Below, in pieces: positions 16,521-25,002 of a DNA stretch of 53,197 bases (position 1 is its first letter; each line of letters starts with the position of its first letter). The stretch is taken from assembly GCA_963629395.1 (NCBI GenBank), contig CAVGIV010000009.1:1-53197 (forward strand). The letters run 5' to 3'. Origin of the DNA: CAG-791 sp963629395. GTDB lineage: Bacteria > Bacillota > Clostridia > Lachnospirales > Lachnospiraceae. Below the pieces are notes generated by a model. It worked only from the letters and a program-made list of their open reading frames with translations. It did no database searches and was not told where the DNA came from. The position numbers and the translations under genes are program-made.

Positions 16521-17486
16521 TTACAGTTCAGCATCCAGCCCCATATTGAGCTTGAGCCCCAACTCCTTGAGCTTCTCCAGGACCTCATCCAGGGACTTCT
16601 TTCCCAGATTTCTAACCTTCATCATTTCATCCGGAGATTTGCTGCACAGCTCCTGAACTGTGTTGATGCCTGCACGCTTGAGGCAATTGAAGGAGCGAAC
16701 CGAGAGCTCCAGCTCGTCGATGCTCATCTCCAGTGCCTTCGTCTTGTTATCATCAACAGGCTCCGCCATCACCTCAGTGATCTTGGCATTGTCGCTCAAA
16801 TCAATGAACACAGACAAATGCTCCGAAAGGACCTTCGCTGCAAGGCTCACGGCCTCATCCGGTGCAAGTGTTCCATTGGTTGTCACATCCAGCGTCAGCT
16901 TATCAAAATCCGTCTGCTGACCGACACGGGTGTTCTCTACTGTTACATTGACTCTCTGAACAGGAGTATAGATCGCGTCTACCGGAATCACTCCGATCTT
17001 CGTATCCTCGCTCTTGTTCTTGTCTGCGCTGACATAGCCGCGGCCCTTGGTAATCGTCAGCTCAATAAAAAGCTTCGTTTTCTTTCCGGAGAGGGTTGCG
17101 ATAACCTGGTCAGGATTCATAATCTGAATATCCTGATCTGCCTGAATATCGCTGGCGTGTACAATGCCATCTCCCTCATACTCAATGTATGCGGTCTTGG
17201 GCTCATCTGTCTCGCTGGAATTCTTGATGGAAAGGCTCTTAATGTTCATGATGATATCCGAGACGTCTTCCTTTACGCCCGGAATCGTGCTGAACTCATG
17301 CTGTACTCCATCGATTTTGATCTGGCTGACTGCTGCGCCCGGCAGGGAAGAAAGCATGATTCTTCTCAGAGAATTGCCGAGAGTAAGACCATACCCTCTT
17401 TCGAGGGGTTCTACAACGAATCTGCCGAATTTATTATCATCGGACAACTCAGTCGTTTCAATGCTGGGTCTTTCAAAATCAAACAC
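16521..17486 (-). CDS. rpoA: RNA polymerase alpha subunit
   Basis: A 321-residue alpha subunit with the assembly domain (LERGYGLTLGNSLRRIML at about 28-45) and the C-terminal domain that binds UP elements and activators (VRSFNCLKRAGINTV and RNLGKKSLDEV, about 248-300). The start is GTG at 17486, seven bases after AGGAGG. Between them an out-of-frame ATG opens a three-codon reading frame that ends inside the second codon of rpoA. Confidence 0.98.
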   Translation of the reverse strand: MFDFERPSIETTELSDDNKFGRFVVEPLERGYGLTLGNSLRRIMLSSLPGAAVSQIKIDGVQHEFSTIPGVKEDVSDIIMNIKSLSIKNSSETDEPKTAYIEYEGDGIVHASDIQADQDIQIMNPDQVIATLSGKKTKLFIELTITKGRGYVSADKNKSEDTKIGVIPVDAIYTPVQRVNVTVENTRVGQQTDFDKLTLDVTTNGTLAPDEAVSLAAKVLSEHLSVFIDLSDNAKITEVMAEPVDDNKTKALEMSIDELELSVRSFNCLKRAGINTVQELCSKSPDEMMKVRNLGKKSLDEVLEKLKELGLKLNMGLDAEL

Positions 17487-17541
17487 GCATATACCTCCTT
17501 ATTGATATCAATGCAGCTGCGGAGGATCCGCATTACACGAA

Positions 17542-18135
17542 TTACTTGGAATACAACTCGACGATCTGCATTTCGTCTACCGGAACATCGATCTGCTCTC
17601 TCTTCGGAAGTGCGCTTACGGTTCCCTTGAAATTCTCTTTGTCTACGTCAACCCACTCAGGAGTAAGTCTTCCCGCAGTAACCTCTGCGATATCCTTGAA
17701 TCTCTGCATGGTGCGGTTGCTCTCCTTGATCTCAACCACATCACCGGCCTTTACAAGGTAGGAAGGAATGTTGATGCACTTGCCGTTTACGAGAACGTGC
17801 TTGTGATCAACAACCTGACGAGCCTCTCTTCTGGTGCGTGCAAAGCCCATACGGAAAACAACGTTGTCCAGACGGGACTCCAGCATTGTCATCAGATTGT
17901 CGCCGGTCATTCCCTTCATACGATCTGCCTTCTCATAATAGTTACGGAAAGGCTTCTCAAGAACGCCATAGATGAACTTAGCCTTCTGCTTCTCGCGAAG
18001 CTGCATGCCGTACTCGGACATCTTTCTGCTTCTGCGAACGAGGGTTCTCTTGGACTTCTTGTCATAACCAAGGAATGTGGGATCCATGTCAAGAGATCTG
18101 CATCTCTTCAGGACGGGTGTCTTATCTACTGCCAT
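17542..18135 (-). CDS. rpsD: 30S ribosomal protein S4
   Basis: A 197-residue S4 of the zinc-free type: no cysteine cluster at the N-terminus. The S4 RNA-binding domain (LESRLDNVVFRMGFARTRREARQ onward, about 86-150) is intact. S4 initiates 30S assembly and in many bacteria represses the alpha operon; here rpsD lies inside that operon between rpsK and rpoA, which fits such feedback. GAAAGGAG precedes the ATG. Confidence 0.97.
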   Translation of the reverse strand: MAVDKTPVLKRCRSLDMDPTFLGYDKKSKRTLVRRSRKMSEYGMQLREKQKAKFIYGVLEKPFRNYYEKADRMKGMTGDNLMTMLESRLDNVVFRMGFARTRREARQVVDHKHVLVNGKCINIPSYLVKAGDVVEIKESNRTMQRFKDIAEVTAGRLTPEWVDVDKENFKGTVSALPKREQIDVPVDEMQIVELYSK

Positions 18136-18273
18136 GATTGGCTCCTTTCATTTCTGTCAGCAGGCTGCCCGAGCAAGCGGAGTGCCTGCTCTTTTGCGCT
18201 GCTGCTTGTTGTTTACAACGCCCGAAGGCGCCTTCATCCAAATCTTAAATATCTCTTTACCAAAAACCAGAGA

Positions 18274-18669
18274 CTATACTCTTCTGCGCTTAGGCGGACG
18301 GCATCCGTTGTGAGGCACCGGAGTAACATCTGTAATGGACAGAACCTGCAGGCCGTTTGCATTCAGCGCACGGATAGCTGCTTCTCTTCCTGATCCAGGT
18401 CCCTTTACAAATACATCAACAGCCTTCAGACCGTGAATAAGAGCTGCCTTTGTTGCAGTCTCTGCTGCAAGCTGTGCTGCGTAGGGAGTGGACTTTCTGG
18501 AGCCCTTAAAGCCCAGTCCGCCGGCAGATGCCCAGGAAAGAGCATTTCCCTGAGTATCAGTCAGAGTAACAATGGTGTTGTTGAAGGAAGCCTGGATGTG
18601 TGCCTGGCCACGCTCAACGTTCTTCTTTACACGCTTCTTGGAAGCGGAAGATTTCTTAGCTGCTGCCAT
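18274..18669 (-). CDS. rpsK: 30S ribosomal protein S11
   Basis: A 131-residue S11 of the platform, with the basic N-terminal KKSSASKKRVKKNVERG and the conserved VTPVPHNGCRPPKRRRV tail that contacts the decoding region near the mRNA exit. About 140 bp of spacer precedes rpsD and about 76 bp follows rpsM. Confidence 0.98.
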   Translation of the reverse strand: MAAAKKSSASKKRVKKNVERGQAHIQASFNNTIVTLTDTQGNALSWASAGGLGFKGSRKSTPYAAQLAAETATKAALIHGLKAVDVFVKGPGSGREAAIRALNANGLQVLSITDVTPVPHNGCRPPKRRRV

Positions 18670-18745
18670 ATTATTTTCCTTTCATCTTCATACCGCCGAT
18701 CACTTTTGTGCCGCGGTAAGCACTGCATCCGCAGTGCGACAAAAA

Positions 18746-19114
18746 TTACTGTTTCTTGTTAGCGATGGTCTTACGAGGGCCCTTACGGGTACGCGCATTG
18801 TTCTTTGTGTGCTGGCCGCGAACCGGAAGTCCTCTTCTGTGACGAGTTCCGCGATAAGAACCGATCTCAGTCAGCATCTTGATGTTCATCGCGATATCAC
18901 GACGAAGATCACCCTCTACCATATAGTTGTTGGCAATCTCTTCTGCCAGCTTCTTAACATCGTCGTCCGTCAGATCTCTGCAGCGAGTATCAGGATTAAC
19001 ACCTGTCGCCTTCAGAATCTTGTCTGCGGAGGTGCGGCCAATTCCGTAGATTGCGGTCAGGCCGATCTCAACGCGCTTGTCTCTGGGTAAATCAACACCT
19101 GCAATACGAGCCAT
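18746..19114 (-). CDS. rpsM: 30S ribosomal protein S13
   Basis: A 122-residue S13 (ARIAGVDLPRDKRVEIGLT; basic tail RTRKGPRKTIANKKQ reaching the P-site tRNA). The ATG at 19114 has AAGGAGA upstream; the reading frame runs 22 codons further but without similarity to the family. An unusually long 284-bp spacer separates it from rpmJ. Confidence 0.97.
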   Translation of the reverse strand: MARIAGVDLPRDKRVEIGLTAIYGIGRTSADKILKATGVNPDTRCRDLTDDDVKKLAEEIANNYMVEGDLRRDIAMNIKMLTEIGSYRGTRHRRGLPVRGQHTKNNARTRKGPRKTIANKKQ

Positions 19115-19398
19115 TTTAATCTCCTTAAATTCTGTGCAAAGCTCCTTGCCCTTTAATGAGCACAAAAGGAAGCTCCGCATGTTGTCTGGCTTCCAATCTA
19201 ATAAGTGGAAGCAATTTGTTTTGATGGAGGCGAACCTGCGTATGATCCATACAACTTGTCTGTATGTTCACTCTGCGATGCAGGTCACAGCATACGAAAT
19301 GCTATTCCACGCCCAGCCGGATATATTCCGGCCTTTCCACTTCATCCGGCAGTCTTTGCTGTCAGATAGTCAGCGGTATCAAAGCATAATGGCTCTGA
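19115..19398 (-). promoter_or_regulatory. Long rpmJ-rpsM spacer, possible S4-type leader
   Basis: No gene is seen in these 284 bases. A perfect GCCGGA/TCCGGC hairpin with a 5-nt ATATA loop is present (near 19319-19335). In other bacteria S4 binds a pseudoknot at the rpsM start; rpsD is in this operon, so an analogous leader is plausible but no consensus could be recognised by eye. Confidence 0.35.
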
Positions 19399-19512
19399 TC
19401 AACCCTGTCTCTGTTTGTGCTTCGGATTCTCGCAGATAACCCGGATAACCCCTTTGCGCTTAACAACCTTGCACTTCTCGCACATGGGCTTCACCGATGC
19501 TCTAACCTTCAC
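19399..19512 (-). CDS. rpmJ: 50S ribosomal protein L36
   Basis: A 37-residue L36 found by translating the spacer upstream of rpsM. It begins MKVRASVKPMCEKCKVVKRK and ends in CENPKHKQRQG; the CX2C plus C...H ligands of the zinc-binding (C+) form are present. The start is GTG at 19512, eight bases after GGAG. It heads the alpha operon behind its own promoter and a structured leader. Confidence 0.96.
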   Translation of the reverse strand: MKVRASVKPMCEKCKVVKRKGVIRVICENPKHKQRQG

Positions 19513-19554
19513 GATGCGTTCTCCTTTCTTATAAACTGTACATAGCTTTTCACA

Positions 19555-19632
19555 CCATCTCGATTCTTATTTGCGAAAAAGCCCGATGGCTTTTTCTGGT
19601 ATCCCGAAAACCTCGATGGGACTTTCGAAAGT
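19555..19632 (-). repeat. Structured element, short copy (copy B), in the rpmJ leader
   Basis: On the minus strand: hairpin ACTTTCGAAAGT (19632-19621), CCCATCGAGG (19620-19611), a 9-bp hairpin of GAAAAAGCC and GGCTTTTTC with loop ATCG (19596-19575), and TCGAGATGG (19563-19555). The order, loop sequence and flanking blocks match the long element at 17-190, and one stem pair differs by a compensatory T-A to A-T change. CATC/GATG pairing with a tandem G-A mismatch closes it. It lies between the rpmJ promoter and start codon, so it is transcribed as part of the 5' leader. It could be a leader regulator or an inserted repeat. Confidence 0.65.
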
Positions 19633-19668
19633 GCATAGTAACCCTATGATTCTTTCAAACGCCGTTAT

Positions 19669-19697
19669 ATTGTAGCGCAGCTTTATATCGTAAGCAA
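19669..19697 (-). promoter_or_regulatory. Promoter of the alpha operon (rpmJ onward)
   Basis: Minus-strand TTGCTT (19692-19697), 17-bp spacer, TACAAT (19669-19674), directly behind the infA terminator. The predicted leader to the rpmJ GTG is about 150 nt. The region 19513-19828 therefore holds the terminator, this promoter and the structured leader, and no further gene. Confidence 0.75.
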
Positions 19698-19707
19698 GAG
19701 GGAATTT

Positions 19708-19741
19708 AAAAAATCTCTTTGCCAACGGCAAAGAGATTTTT
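19708..19741. terminator. Bidirectional intrinsic terminator after infA
   Basis: AAAAATCTCTTTGCC and GGCAAAGAGATTTTT form a perfect palindrome with a 3-nt loop; T runs lie on the exit side of both strands. It separates the spc-type cluster from the alpha operon. Confidence 0.9.
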
Positions 19742-19828
19742 GCTATAACGCTTTCTGTTCGAAGCTGTAAACGCTGTTCTCATTTCATCTGTCTGCAGGA
19801 CGATTTACATTCAAGACAGACATCCGGT

Positions 19829-20047
19829 TTACTTATCACGCCAGATGATGCGGCCCTTGGTCAAATCATACGTGGACATCTCCAGCGTCACCTTGTCGCC
19901 TGGCAGAATTCGAATAAAATTCTGGCGGAGCTTTCCGCTGATGTGTGCCAGAATGATCGCACCGTTCTCCAGCTTTACACGGAACATCGTGTTCGGAAGC
20001 TTTTCTACAACCACGCCTTCCAGTTCAATAACATCTGCTTTGGACAT
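19829..20047 (-). CDS. infA: Translation initiation factor IF-1
   Basis: A 72-residue single OB-fold protein (MSKADVIELEGVVVEKLPN ... GRIIWRDK) that occupies the ribosomal A site during initiation. AGAGG lies 5 nt before the ATG at 20047; a GTG two codons upstream is less likely. It follows adk by only 32 bp; the methionine aminopeptidase gene often found between them is absent. Confidence 0.97.
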   Translation of the reverse strand: MSKADVIELEGVVVEKLPNTMFRVKLENGAIILAHISGKLRQNFIRILPGDKVTLEMSTYDLTKGRIIWRDK

Positions 20048-20079
20048 AATCACCTCTCTGATTTCATCATCGGAAAGAA

Positions 20080-20721
20080 TCAGCCCAGGATGGCGACAAT
20101 GTCATCAAAGACATCCTTCCGGTCCTTTGTTCCATCTACTGTCTTAAGAACGCCAGCCTTCTCGTAGTAATCGATCAGCGGCTGGGTCTGCTCATGATAC
20201 ACCGAAAGACGATTCTGCACAGTTGCCGGCTTGTCGTCCTCTCGCTGAATCAGGGCTGCACCGCAGGAATCGCAGATACCCTCTGCCTTCGGCGGAATAT
20301 ACTCGATATGATAGGATGCACCGCACTTCGGGCAGCTGCGGCGACCGCTCATGCGGTGCACGATATTCTCGTCCGGAACGTCAACATTAACTGCAAAGTC
20401 AACCTTCTCTCCCTTCTTGGCAAGGGCCTCTGTCAGGACCTCTGCCTGAGGAATAGTTCTCGGAAATCCATCCAGAACGTAGCCGCCGGCACAGTCTTCC
20501 TTCGCTACACGGTCGAGCAGGAGTTCAATCGTAAGCTCATCCGGAACGAGCTTTCCTTCATCCATGAACGCCTTTGCCTTCTTTCCGAGCTCGGTTCCGT
20601 TTTTAATGTTCGAACGGAAAATATCACCGGTGGAAATATGAGGAATATTGTATTTTTCACAAATCATGGCAGCCTGTGTGCCTTTTCCTGCACCAGGCGC
20701 TCCCAGCATAACAATTATCAT
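20080..20721 (-). CDS. adk: Adenylate kinase
   Basis: A 213-residue long-type adenylate kinase (ATP + AMP to 2 ADP). P-loop GAPGAGKGTQ at about 8-17, AMP-binding GFPRTIPQA, and a LID with a four-cysteine zinc site (CPKCGASYH and CDSCG at about 130-153), typical of Gram-positive enzymes. The start at 20721 follows AAGGA; the upstream frame to 20838 overlaps the secY spacer and lacks similarity. Confidence 0.97.
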   Translation of the reverse strand: MIIVMLGAPGAGKGTQAAMICEKYNIPHISTGDIFRSNIKNGTELGKKAKAFMDEGKLVPDELTIELLLDRVAKEDCAGGYVLDGFPRTIPQAEVLTEALAKKGEKVDFAVNVDVPDENIVHRMSGRRSCPKCGASYHIEYIPPKAEGICDSCGAALIQREDDKPATVQNRLSVYHEQTQPLIDYYEKAGVLKTVDGTKDRKDVFDDIVAILG

Positions 20722-20849
20722 AAATTCCTTTCCGTATCTGTCAGCATCCGCCAGTAAAGATGCGGACCAAACAGTTACCGATCCTACAACAAAAGATCGG
20801 CAGTCAGGCCTTTTTTGCAGGTCCGTCTGCCGATCCATTCCACTTCTTT

Positions 20850-22163
20850 TTAATTCGACAGGAATGTCGTGTAGTTTCTCTGCATCATCATGGACTCAAT
20901 CTGCTTGATGGTTTCCAGAATAACACTGACTACGATGATCAGGCTCGTACCGCCGAAATCCACGCTTGCATTAAATACGCCGCGGAAAATAAACGGAATA
21001 ACACCAACAACCGTCAGTCCAACTGCACCAATCAGGATGATGTAATTGAGAAGCCTATTCAGATAATCACTGGTAGGCTTGCCCGGACGAATTCCAGGAA
21101 TAAAGCCGCCGCCCTTCTTCAGATTATCCGCAACCTCAATCGGATTAAATGTAATCGAGGTGTAGAAATAAGCAAAAAAGATCAGCATTGCAATATAAAC
21201 AACAAGACCAATCGAATACTTCGGTGCAGAAGGATTGCACCAATACGAAGAACTCAGATAGCGAAGCACCTCTGACCAGATCCCCGTTCCGTTATAGCCG
21301 GCCAGCGACGAAATAATCACCGGAAATTCCATAATGGAAGAAGCAAAGATGATCGGCATAACGCCTGCCGTGTTCACCTTCAACGGGATACTGGAGGTTG
21401 AAGAGCCATACTGACTCCTGCCGCGCAGCATTCTCGCATACTGAACCGGAATACGACGTTCTGCATCATTTAAAAGAATGACCAGAACAACCATTCCAAT
21501 TATAATCGCAGCAATAATGCACGCTGCCAGAATAGCCTTGGCAATGGTCTGACCGCTGACAAACTGCGTGAACAGTCCGGTAATATCCTGAGGCATTCTG
21601 GAAACAATGTTAATGGTCAGGACAATGGAAATACCATTTCCCACACCTTTGTCCGTAATCTGCTCACCAATCCACATAAGGAAAGCAGAACCAGCCGTCA
21701 GAGTTGCCATAACCATGATGACGTTCACTGCATTGTACTCCTGCAGAAGACCTCTCCTGCCGAAGCCGATCGCCATGGCACCGCTCTCAAAAATCGCAAG
21801 ACCAACCGTAAGATACCGGGTAATGGAAACCAGCATCTTTCGCCCCTCTTCGCCTTCCTTCTGTATCTCCTCCAGCTTCGGAATCGCAATGGTCAGAAGC
21901 TGAATGATAATGGAAGAGGTGATATAAGGCGTAATGTTGAGTGCCAGAACAGACATGTTCAAAAAGGAGCCGCCCGTGAAGGCATCTACCAACGAGAACG
22001 CGCTGCTGGAATGCTGGGAAAACCATGTGGAGAAATATGTTCTGTCCACACCAGGCACTGGAAGCTGAGATCCGAAGCGGATGATCGCCAGCATCACAAG
22101 CGTAAAGAAGATCCTATGACGGATCTCCTTTACCTTGAATGCGTTTTTAACGGATTCAAACAT
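20850..22163 (-). CDS. secY: Preprotein translocase subunit SecY
   Basis: A 437-residue ten-helix channel protein, start MFESVKNAFKVKEIRHRIFF, with the plug region after helix 1 and the conserved cytoplasmic loops (RRIPVQYARM; GKPTSDYLN). It forms the core of SecYEG and inserts or exports proteins across the plasma membrane. The ribosome binding site is weak (AGGCATGG rather than AGGAGG), which is out of keeping with its neighbours and may lower its yield relative to the ribosomal proteins it is transcribed with. Confidence 0.98.
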   Translation of the reverse strand: MFESVKNAFKVKEIRHRIFFTLVMLAIIRFGSQLPVPGVDRTYFSTWFSQHSSSAFSLVDAFTGGSFLNMSVLALNITPYITSSIIIQLLTIAIPKLEEIQKEGEEGRKMLVSITRYLTVGLAIFESGAMAIGFGRRGLLQEYNAVNVIMVMATLTAGSAFLMWIGEQITDKGVGNGISIVLTINIVSRMPQDITGLFTQFVSGQTIAKAILAACIIAAIIIGMVVLVILLNDAERRIPVQYARMLRGRSQYGSSTSSIPLKVNTAGVMPIIFASSIMEFPVIISSLAGYNGTGIWSEVLRYLSSSYWCNPSAPKYSIGLVVYIAMLIFFAYFYTSITFNPIEVADNLKKGGGFIPGIRPGKPTSDYLNRLLNYIILIGAVGLTVVGVIPFIFRGVFNASVDFGGTSLIIVVSVILETIKQIESMMMQRNYTTFLSN

Positions 22164-22204
22164 AACAATTTACCATGCCTTTCAATCAGGTACAGCCGGA
22201 ATGA

Positions 22205-22666
22205 TTACGCATTAACCTCGCAGGTTCCGCCTGCGTTCTCAATCTTTTCCTTTGCTGCTGCGCTGAATGCATCGGCCTTAATGGTGAGCTTCTTGGTTAG
22301 CTCGAACTTAGCATCGCCCTTATCGCCGGAGAGAACCTTTACGCCGTCACCAACGTTCTTGATAATCTTCTTATCAAGAAGAGCCTGTACATCAACCTCA
22401 GCTCCATCCTCGAAGCAGTCAGCGATGCGTGCAAGGCTTACAGTCACAATGTTCTTGTGATTGTAGTTGTTAAAGCCCCTCTTCGGAATACGACGGTACA
22501 GAGGCATCTGACCGCCTTCGAAGCCTGCTCTGGGTCTTCCGGAACGAGCCTTCTGTCCCTTATGACCAAAGCCTGCAGTTTTTCCGTTTCCGGAAGCGTG
22601 ACCGCGGCCTCTTCTGAAGTTATTCTGTGTAGAACCTGCAGCAGGTCTTAAATTAGATAATTCCAT
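22205..22666 (-). CDS. rplO: 50S ribosomal protein L15
   Basis: A 153-residue L15: Gly/Arg-rich N-terminal extension (GRGHASGNGKTAGFGHKGQKAR) that threads into 23S rRNA, then the globular C-terminal domain. GGAGG lies 9 nt upstream and overlaps the end of rpmD. Confidence 0.97.
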   Translation of the reverse strand: MELSNLRPAAGSTQNNFRRGRGHASGNGKTAGFGHKGQKARSGRPRAGFEGGQMPLYRRIPKRGFNNYNHKNIVTVSLARIADCFEDGAEVDVQALLDKKIIKNVGDGVKVLSGDKGDAKFELTKKLTIKADAFSAAAKEKIENAGGTCEVNA

Positions 22667-22680
22667 CTGTCAGTCCCTCC

Positions 22681-22872
22681 TTATTCTGCATCCTCAACCT
22701 TGACATAAGGAGCGATCAATCTGATCTGTCCTCTCGTTGCTTCATTATCCGGAAGGATAACGCTGCTGTTCAGTTTATGGAATCCCATGGACTTGATGAT
22801 TGCCTTGTTCTTCGGAACTGCAGCAATTGTAGACTTTACAAGTGTAATCTTAAGCTTCTTTGTATCCGCCAT
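22681..22872 (-). CDS. rpmD: 50S ribosomal protein L30
   Basis: A 63-residue L30 (LKITLVKSTIAAVPKNKAIIKSMG) of normal bacterial length, AAAGGAG upstream. It lies between rpsE and rplO in the canonical spc order. Confidence 0.97.
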   Translation of the reverse strand: MADTKKLKITLVKSTIAAVPKNKAIIKSMGFHKLNSSVILPDNEATRGQIRLIAPYVKVEDAE

Positions 22873-22909
22873 TTTATACTCCTTTCGTTCTACCGAAGAT
22901 CCAAAGGGC

Positions 22910-23419
22910 TCAGCCCTTCAGATCCTCAACAGACTTGCCGCGTCTTGCAGCAACCTCTTCCGGAGCCTTCAGGCTGGAAAGTCCGGAAAGAGTAGCCAGA
23001 ACGACATTCTGCTTGTTGTTAGAACCAAGAGACTTGGTACGGATGTTCTTGATTCCTGCCAGCTCGCAAACTGTACGAGCAGGACCGCCTGCGATGATAC
23101 CGGTACCATCCGGGCTCTTCTTCAGAAGAACCTCTGCAGAGCCATACTTACCAATGTAGTCATGAGAAATCGAACCAACCTCATCCAGAGCAACCGTGAT
23201 CAGATGCTTTGCAGCATCCTCCTTGCCCTTGCGGATTGCTTCCGGAATCTCTGCAGACTTGCCAAGGCCAACACCTACGTGGCCATTGCTGTCACCAACT
23301 ACAACAAGTGCGGAAAATCTCATCGTACGTCCGCCCTTTACAACCTTTGTGACACGCTTGATCGTAACGACCTTCTCGGTGAGCTCAATCTGACTTGCAT
23401 CAATATTAGAACGCTTCAT
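22910..23419 (-). CDS. rpsE: 30S ribosomal protein S5
   Basis: A 169-residue S5 with the double-stranded RNA-binding-like N-terminal domain (VVTIKRVTKVVKGGRTMRFSAL) and C-terminal domain (GTGIIAGGPARTVCELAGI). It acts in decoding fidelity and mRNA helicase activity at the entry channel. The start region KRSNIDASQIEL is short; AGGAG precedes it. Confidence 0.98.
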   Translation of the reverse strand: MKRSNIDASQIELTEKVVTIKRVTKVVKGGRTMRFSALVVVGDSNGHVGVGLGKSAEIPEAIRKGKEDAAKHLITVALDEVGSISHDYIGKYGSAEVLLKKSPDGTGIIAGGPARTVCELAGIKNIRTKSLGSNNKQNVVLATLSGLSSLKAPEEVAARRGKSVEDLKG

Positions 23420-23434
23420 CTAGTCTCTCCTCCC

Positions 23435-23803
23435 TTAGAATTCCAGGCCGGCCTTACGTGCCGCATCTGCAAGTGCTGCTACCTTGCCCTGATAAATAAA
23501 GCCGCCTCTGTCGAATACGACCTTAGATACGCCCTTCTCGATGGCTCTCTTCGCAACAAGATCGCCGATATACTCTGCTGCTGCAATATCATCGGTATGA
23601 GCAAGGGCAGCCTTTGCTTCCTTCTCTACCGTGCCAGCTGCAGCAATCGTTGTGCCAGTCTCATCGTTGATGACCTGTGCATAGATGTGATTGTTGCTTC
23701 TGTAAACGGAAAGGCGCGGTCTCTCAGCGGTTCCGCTGAAACGGTTGCGAACCTTCAGATGTTTCTTTTCGCGGATTAACTTTCTATTTTCCTTCTTAAC
23801 CAT
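23435..23803 (-). CDS. rplR: 50S ribosomal protein L18
   Basis: A 122-residue L18 that binds 5S rRNA with L5. The basic arm NRKLIREKKHLKVRNRF and FDRGGFIYQGKVAALADAAR end are canonical. AAGGAG precedes the ATG. Confidence 0.98.
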   Translation of the reverse strand: MVKKENRKLIREKKHLKVRNRFSGTAERPRLSVYRSNNHIYAQVINDETGTTIAAAGTVEKEAKAALAHTDDIAAAEYIGDLVAKRAIEKGVSKVVFDRGGFIYQGKVAALADAARKAGLEF

Positions 23804-23823
23804 TGTACACGCTCCTTATCCGA

Positions 23824-24363
23824 TTACTTCTTACCAGTCTTGCCGACCTTACGACGAATTGTCTCGTAATCGTACTTGATACCCTTGCCCTTATACGGCT
23901 CCGGCTTTCTCTTCTCTCTGATATCAGCTGCCCACTGTCCAACAAGCTCCTTGTCAATACCCTTAACGAGGATCTTATTGCCCTCTACAACTGTCTCGAT
24001 TCCTTCCGGATCTTCCATCTCGACATTGTGGGAATATCCTAAATGCAGCTCCAGGACCTTGCCCTTCTTCTGAGCTCTGTAGCCAACACCATTGATTTCC
24101 AGTGTCTTCGTGAAGCCATCAGTTACGCCGACAACCATGTTGTTAACCAGTGCTCTGGTCAGGCCGTGAAGTGCCTTTTCTTTCTTCTGATCATTGGGTC
24201 TTACGATTTTGAGCTCACCGTTCTCCTGCTCGATCTTCATCTCTGCAGGCAGAGTTCTTACCAGTGTTCCCTTAGGCCCCTTAACCGTCACTGTGTTATT
24301 TTCTGCTACATCAACAGTAACGCCTGCCGGTATAGCGATTGGCATTAAACCGATACGTGACAT
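23824..24363 (-). CDS. rplF: 50S ribosomal protein L6
   Basis: A 179-residue L6 of two repeated domains, near the sarcin-ricin loop. The C-terminal GPEPYKGKG-like motif is present as RKPEPYKGKGIKY. AGGAGG precedes the ATG. A 159-bp spacer toward rpsH contains two short hairpins (GACAT/ATGTC and GATTT/AAATC). Confidence 0.98.
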   Translation of the reverse strand: MSRIGLMPIAIPAGVTVDVAENNTVTVKGPKGTLVRTLPAEMKIEQENGELKIVRPNDQKKEKALHGLTRALVNNMVVGVTDGFTKTLEINGVGYRAQKKGKVLELHLGYSHNVEMEDPEGIETVVEGNKILVKGIDKELVGQWAADIREKRKPEPYKGKGIKYDYETIRRKVGKTGKK

Positions 24364-24522
24364 GCCCGTTCCTCCTAGTTTTTCTCGATCTTTTTATTTC
24401 TTTAACAGTTGATTTGCGAAAATCAGGAAAGTCCCACCCATCCCGTGAGACATTTTCCCGATGTCGCCGTCCTCTTTCTGCAGACAAACACACACGCCGC
24501 CTGCATCATTTCCGGATTAAAA

Positions 24523-24924
24523 TTACCAGATAAATGCCAGAACCTCACCGCCAACCTGAAGCTCTCTAGCCTTCTTGTCGGTAATTACGCCCTGGTTCGT
24601 GGAAAGAATTGCCGTTCCCAGTCCGTCCAGAACCTTCGGAACATTGTCCTTGCCGGCGTAAACACGCATGCCAGGCTTGGAAATTCTCTGCAGTCCGGTA
24701 AGAATGCGGTCATTGCGGTCAGAACCGTACTTCAGGGTAATGCGGATATCCTTGAAGCTGCCGTTATCTACCAGATCAATTCTGGAAATGTAGCCCTCGT
24801 CCAGAAGAATGTTGGCAATTGCCATCTTAATCTTGGAGTTCGGAACATCAACTGTGTCATGCTTTGCTGTGTTGGCATTACGAATTCTCGTAAGCATATC
24901 AGCGATCGGATCACTCATAGACAT
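24523..24924 (-). CDS. rpsH: 30S ribosomal protein S8
   Basis: A 133-residue S8, a primary 16S rRNA binder (SDPIADMLTRIRNAN at the start; LSTNQGVITDKKARE near the end). The first of two ATGs is chosen because AAAGGAG sits 9 nt before it. In E. coli S8 represses the spc operon through the rplX-rplE region; no such site is obvious here. Confidence 0.97.
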   Translation of the reverse strand: MSMSDPIADMLTRIRNANTAKHDTVDVPNSKIKMAIANILLDEGYISRIDLVDNGSFKDIRITLKYGSDRNDRILTGLQRISKPGMRVYAGKDNVPKVLDGLGTAILSTNQGVITDKKARELQVGGEVLAFIW

Positions 24925-25002
24925 AATAAAACTCTCCTTTTCTGTGCGATATCCATTGTTTGTGTTGTACTAACACCGATCTATCTATGCAGCCCGGCAG
25001 AA

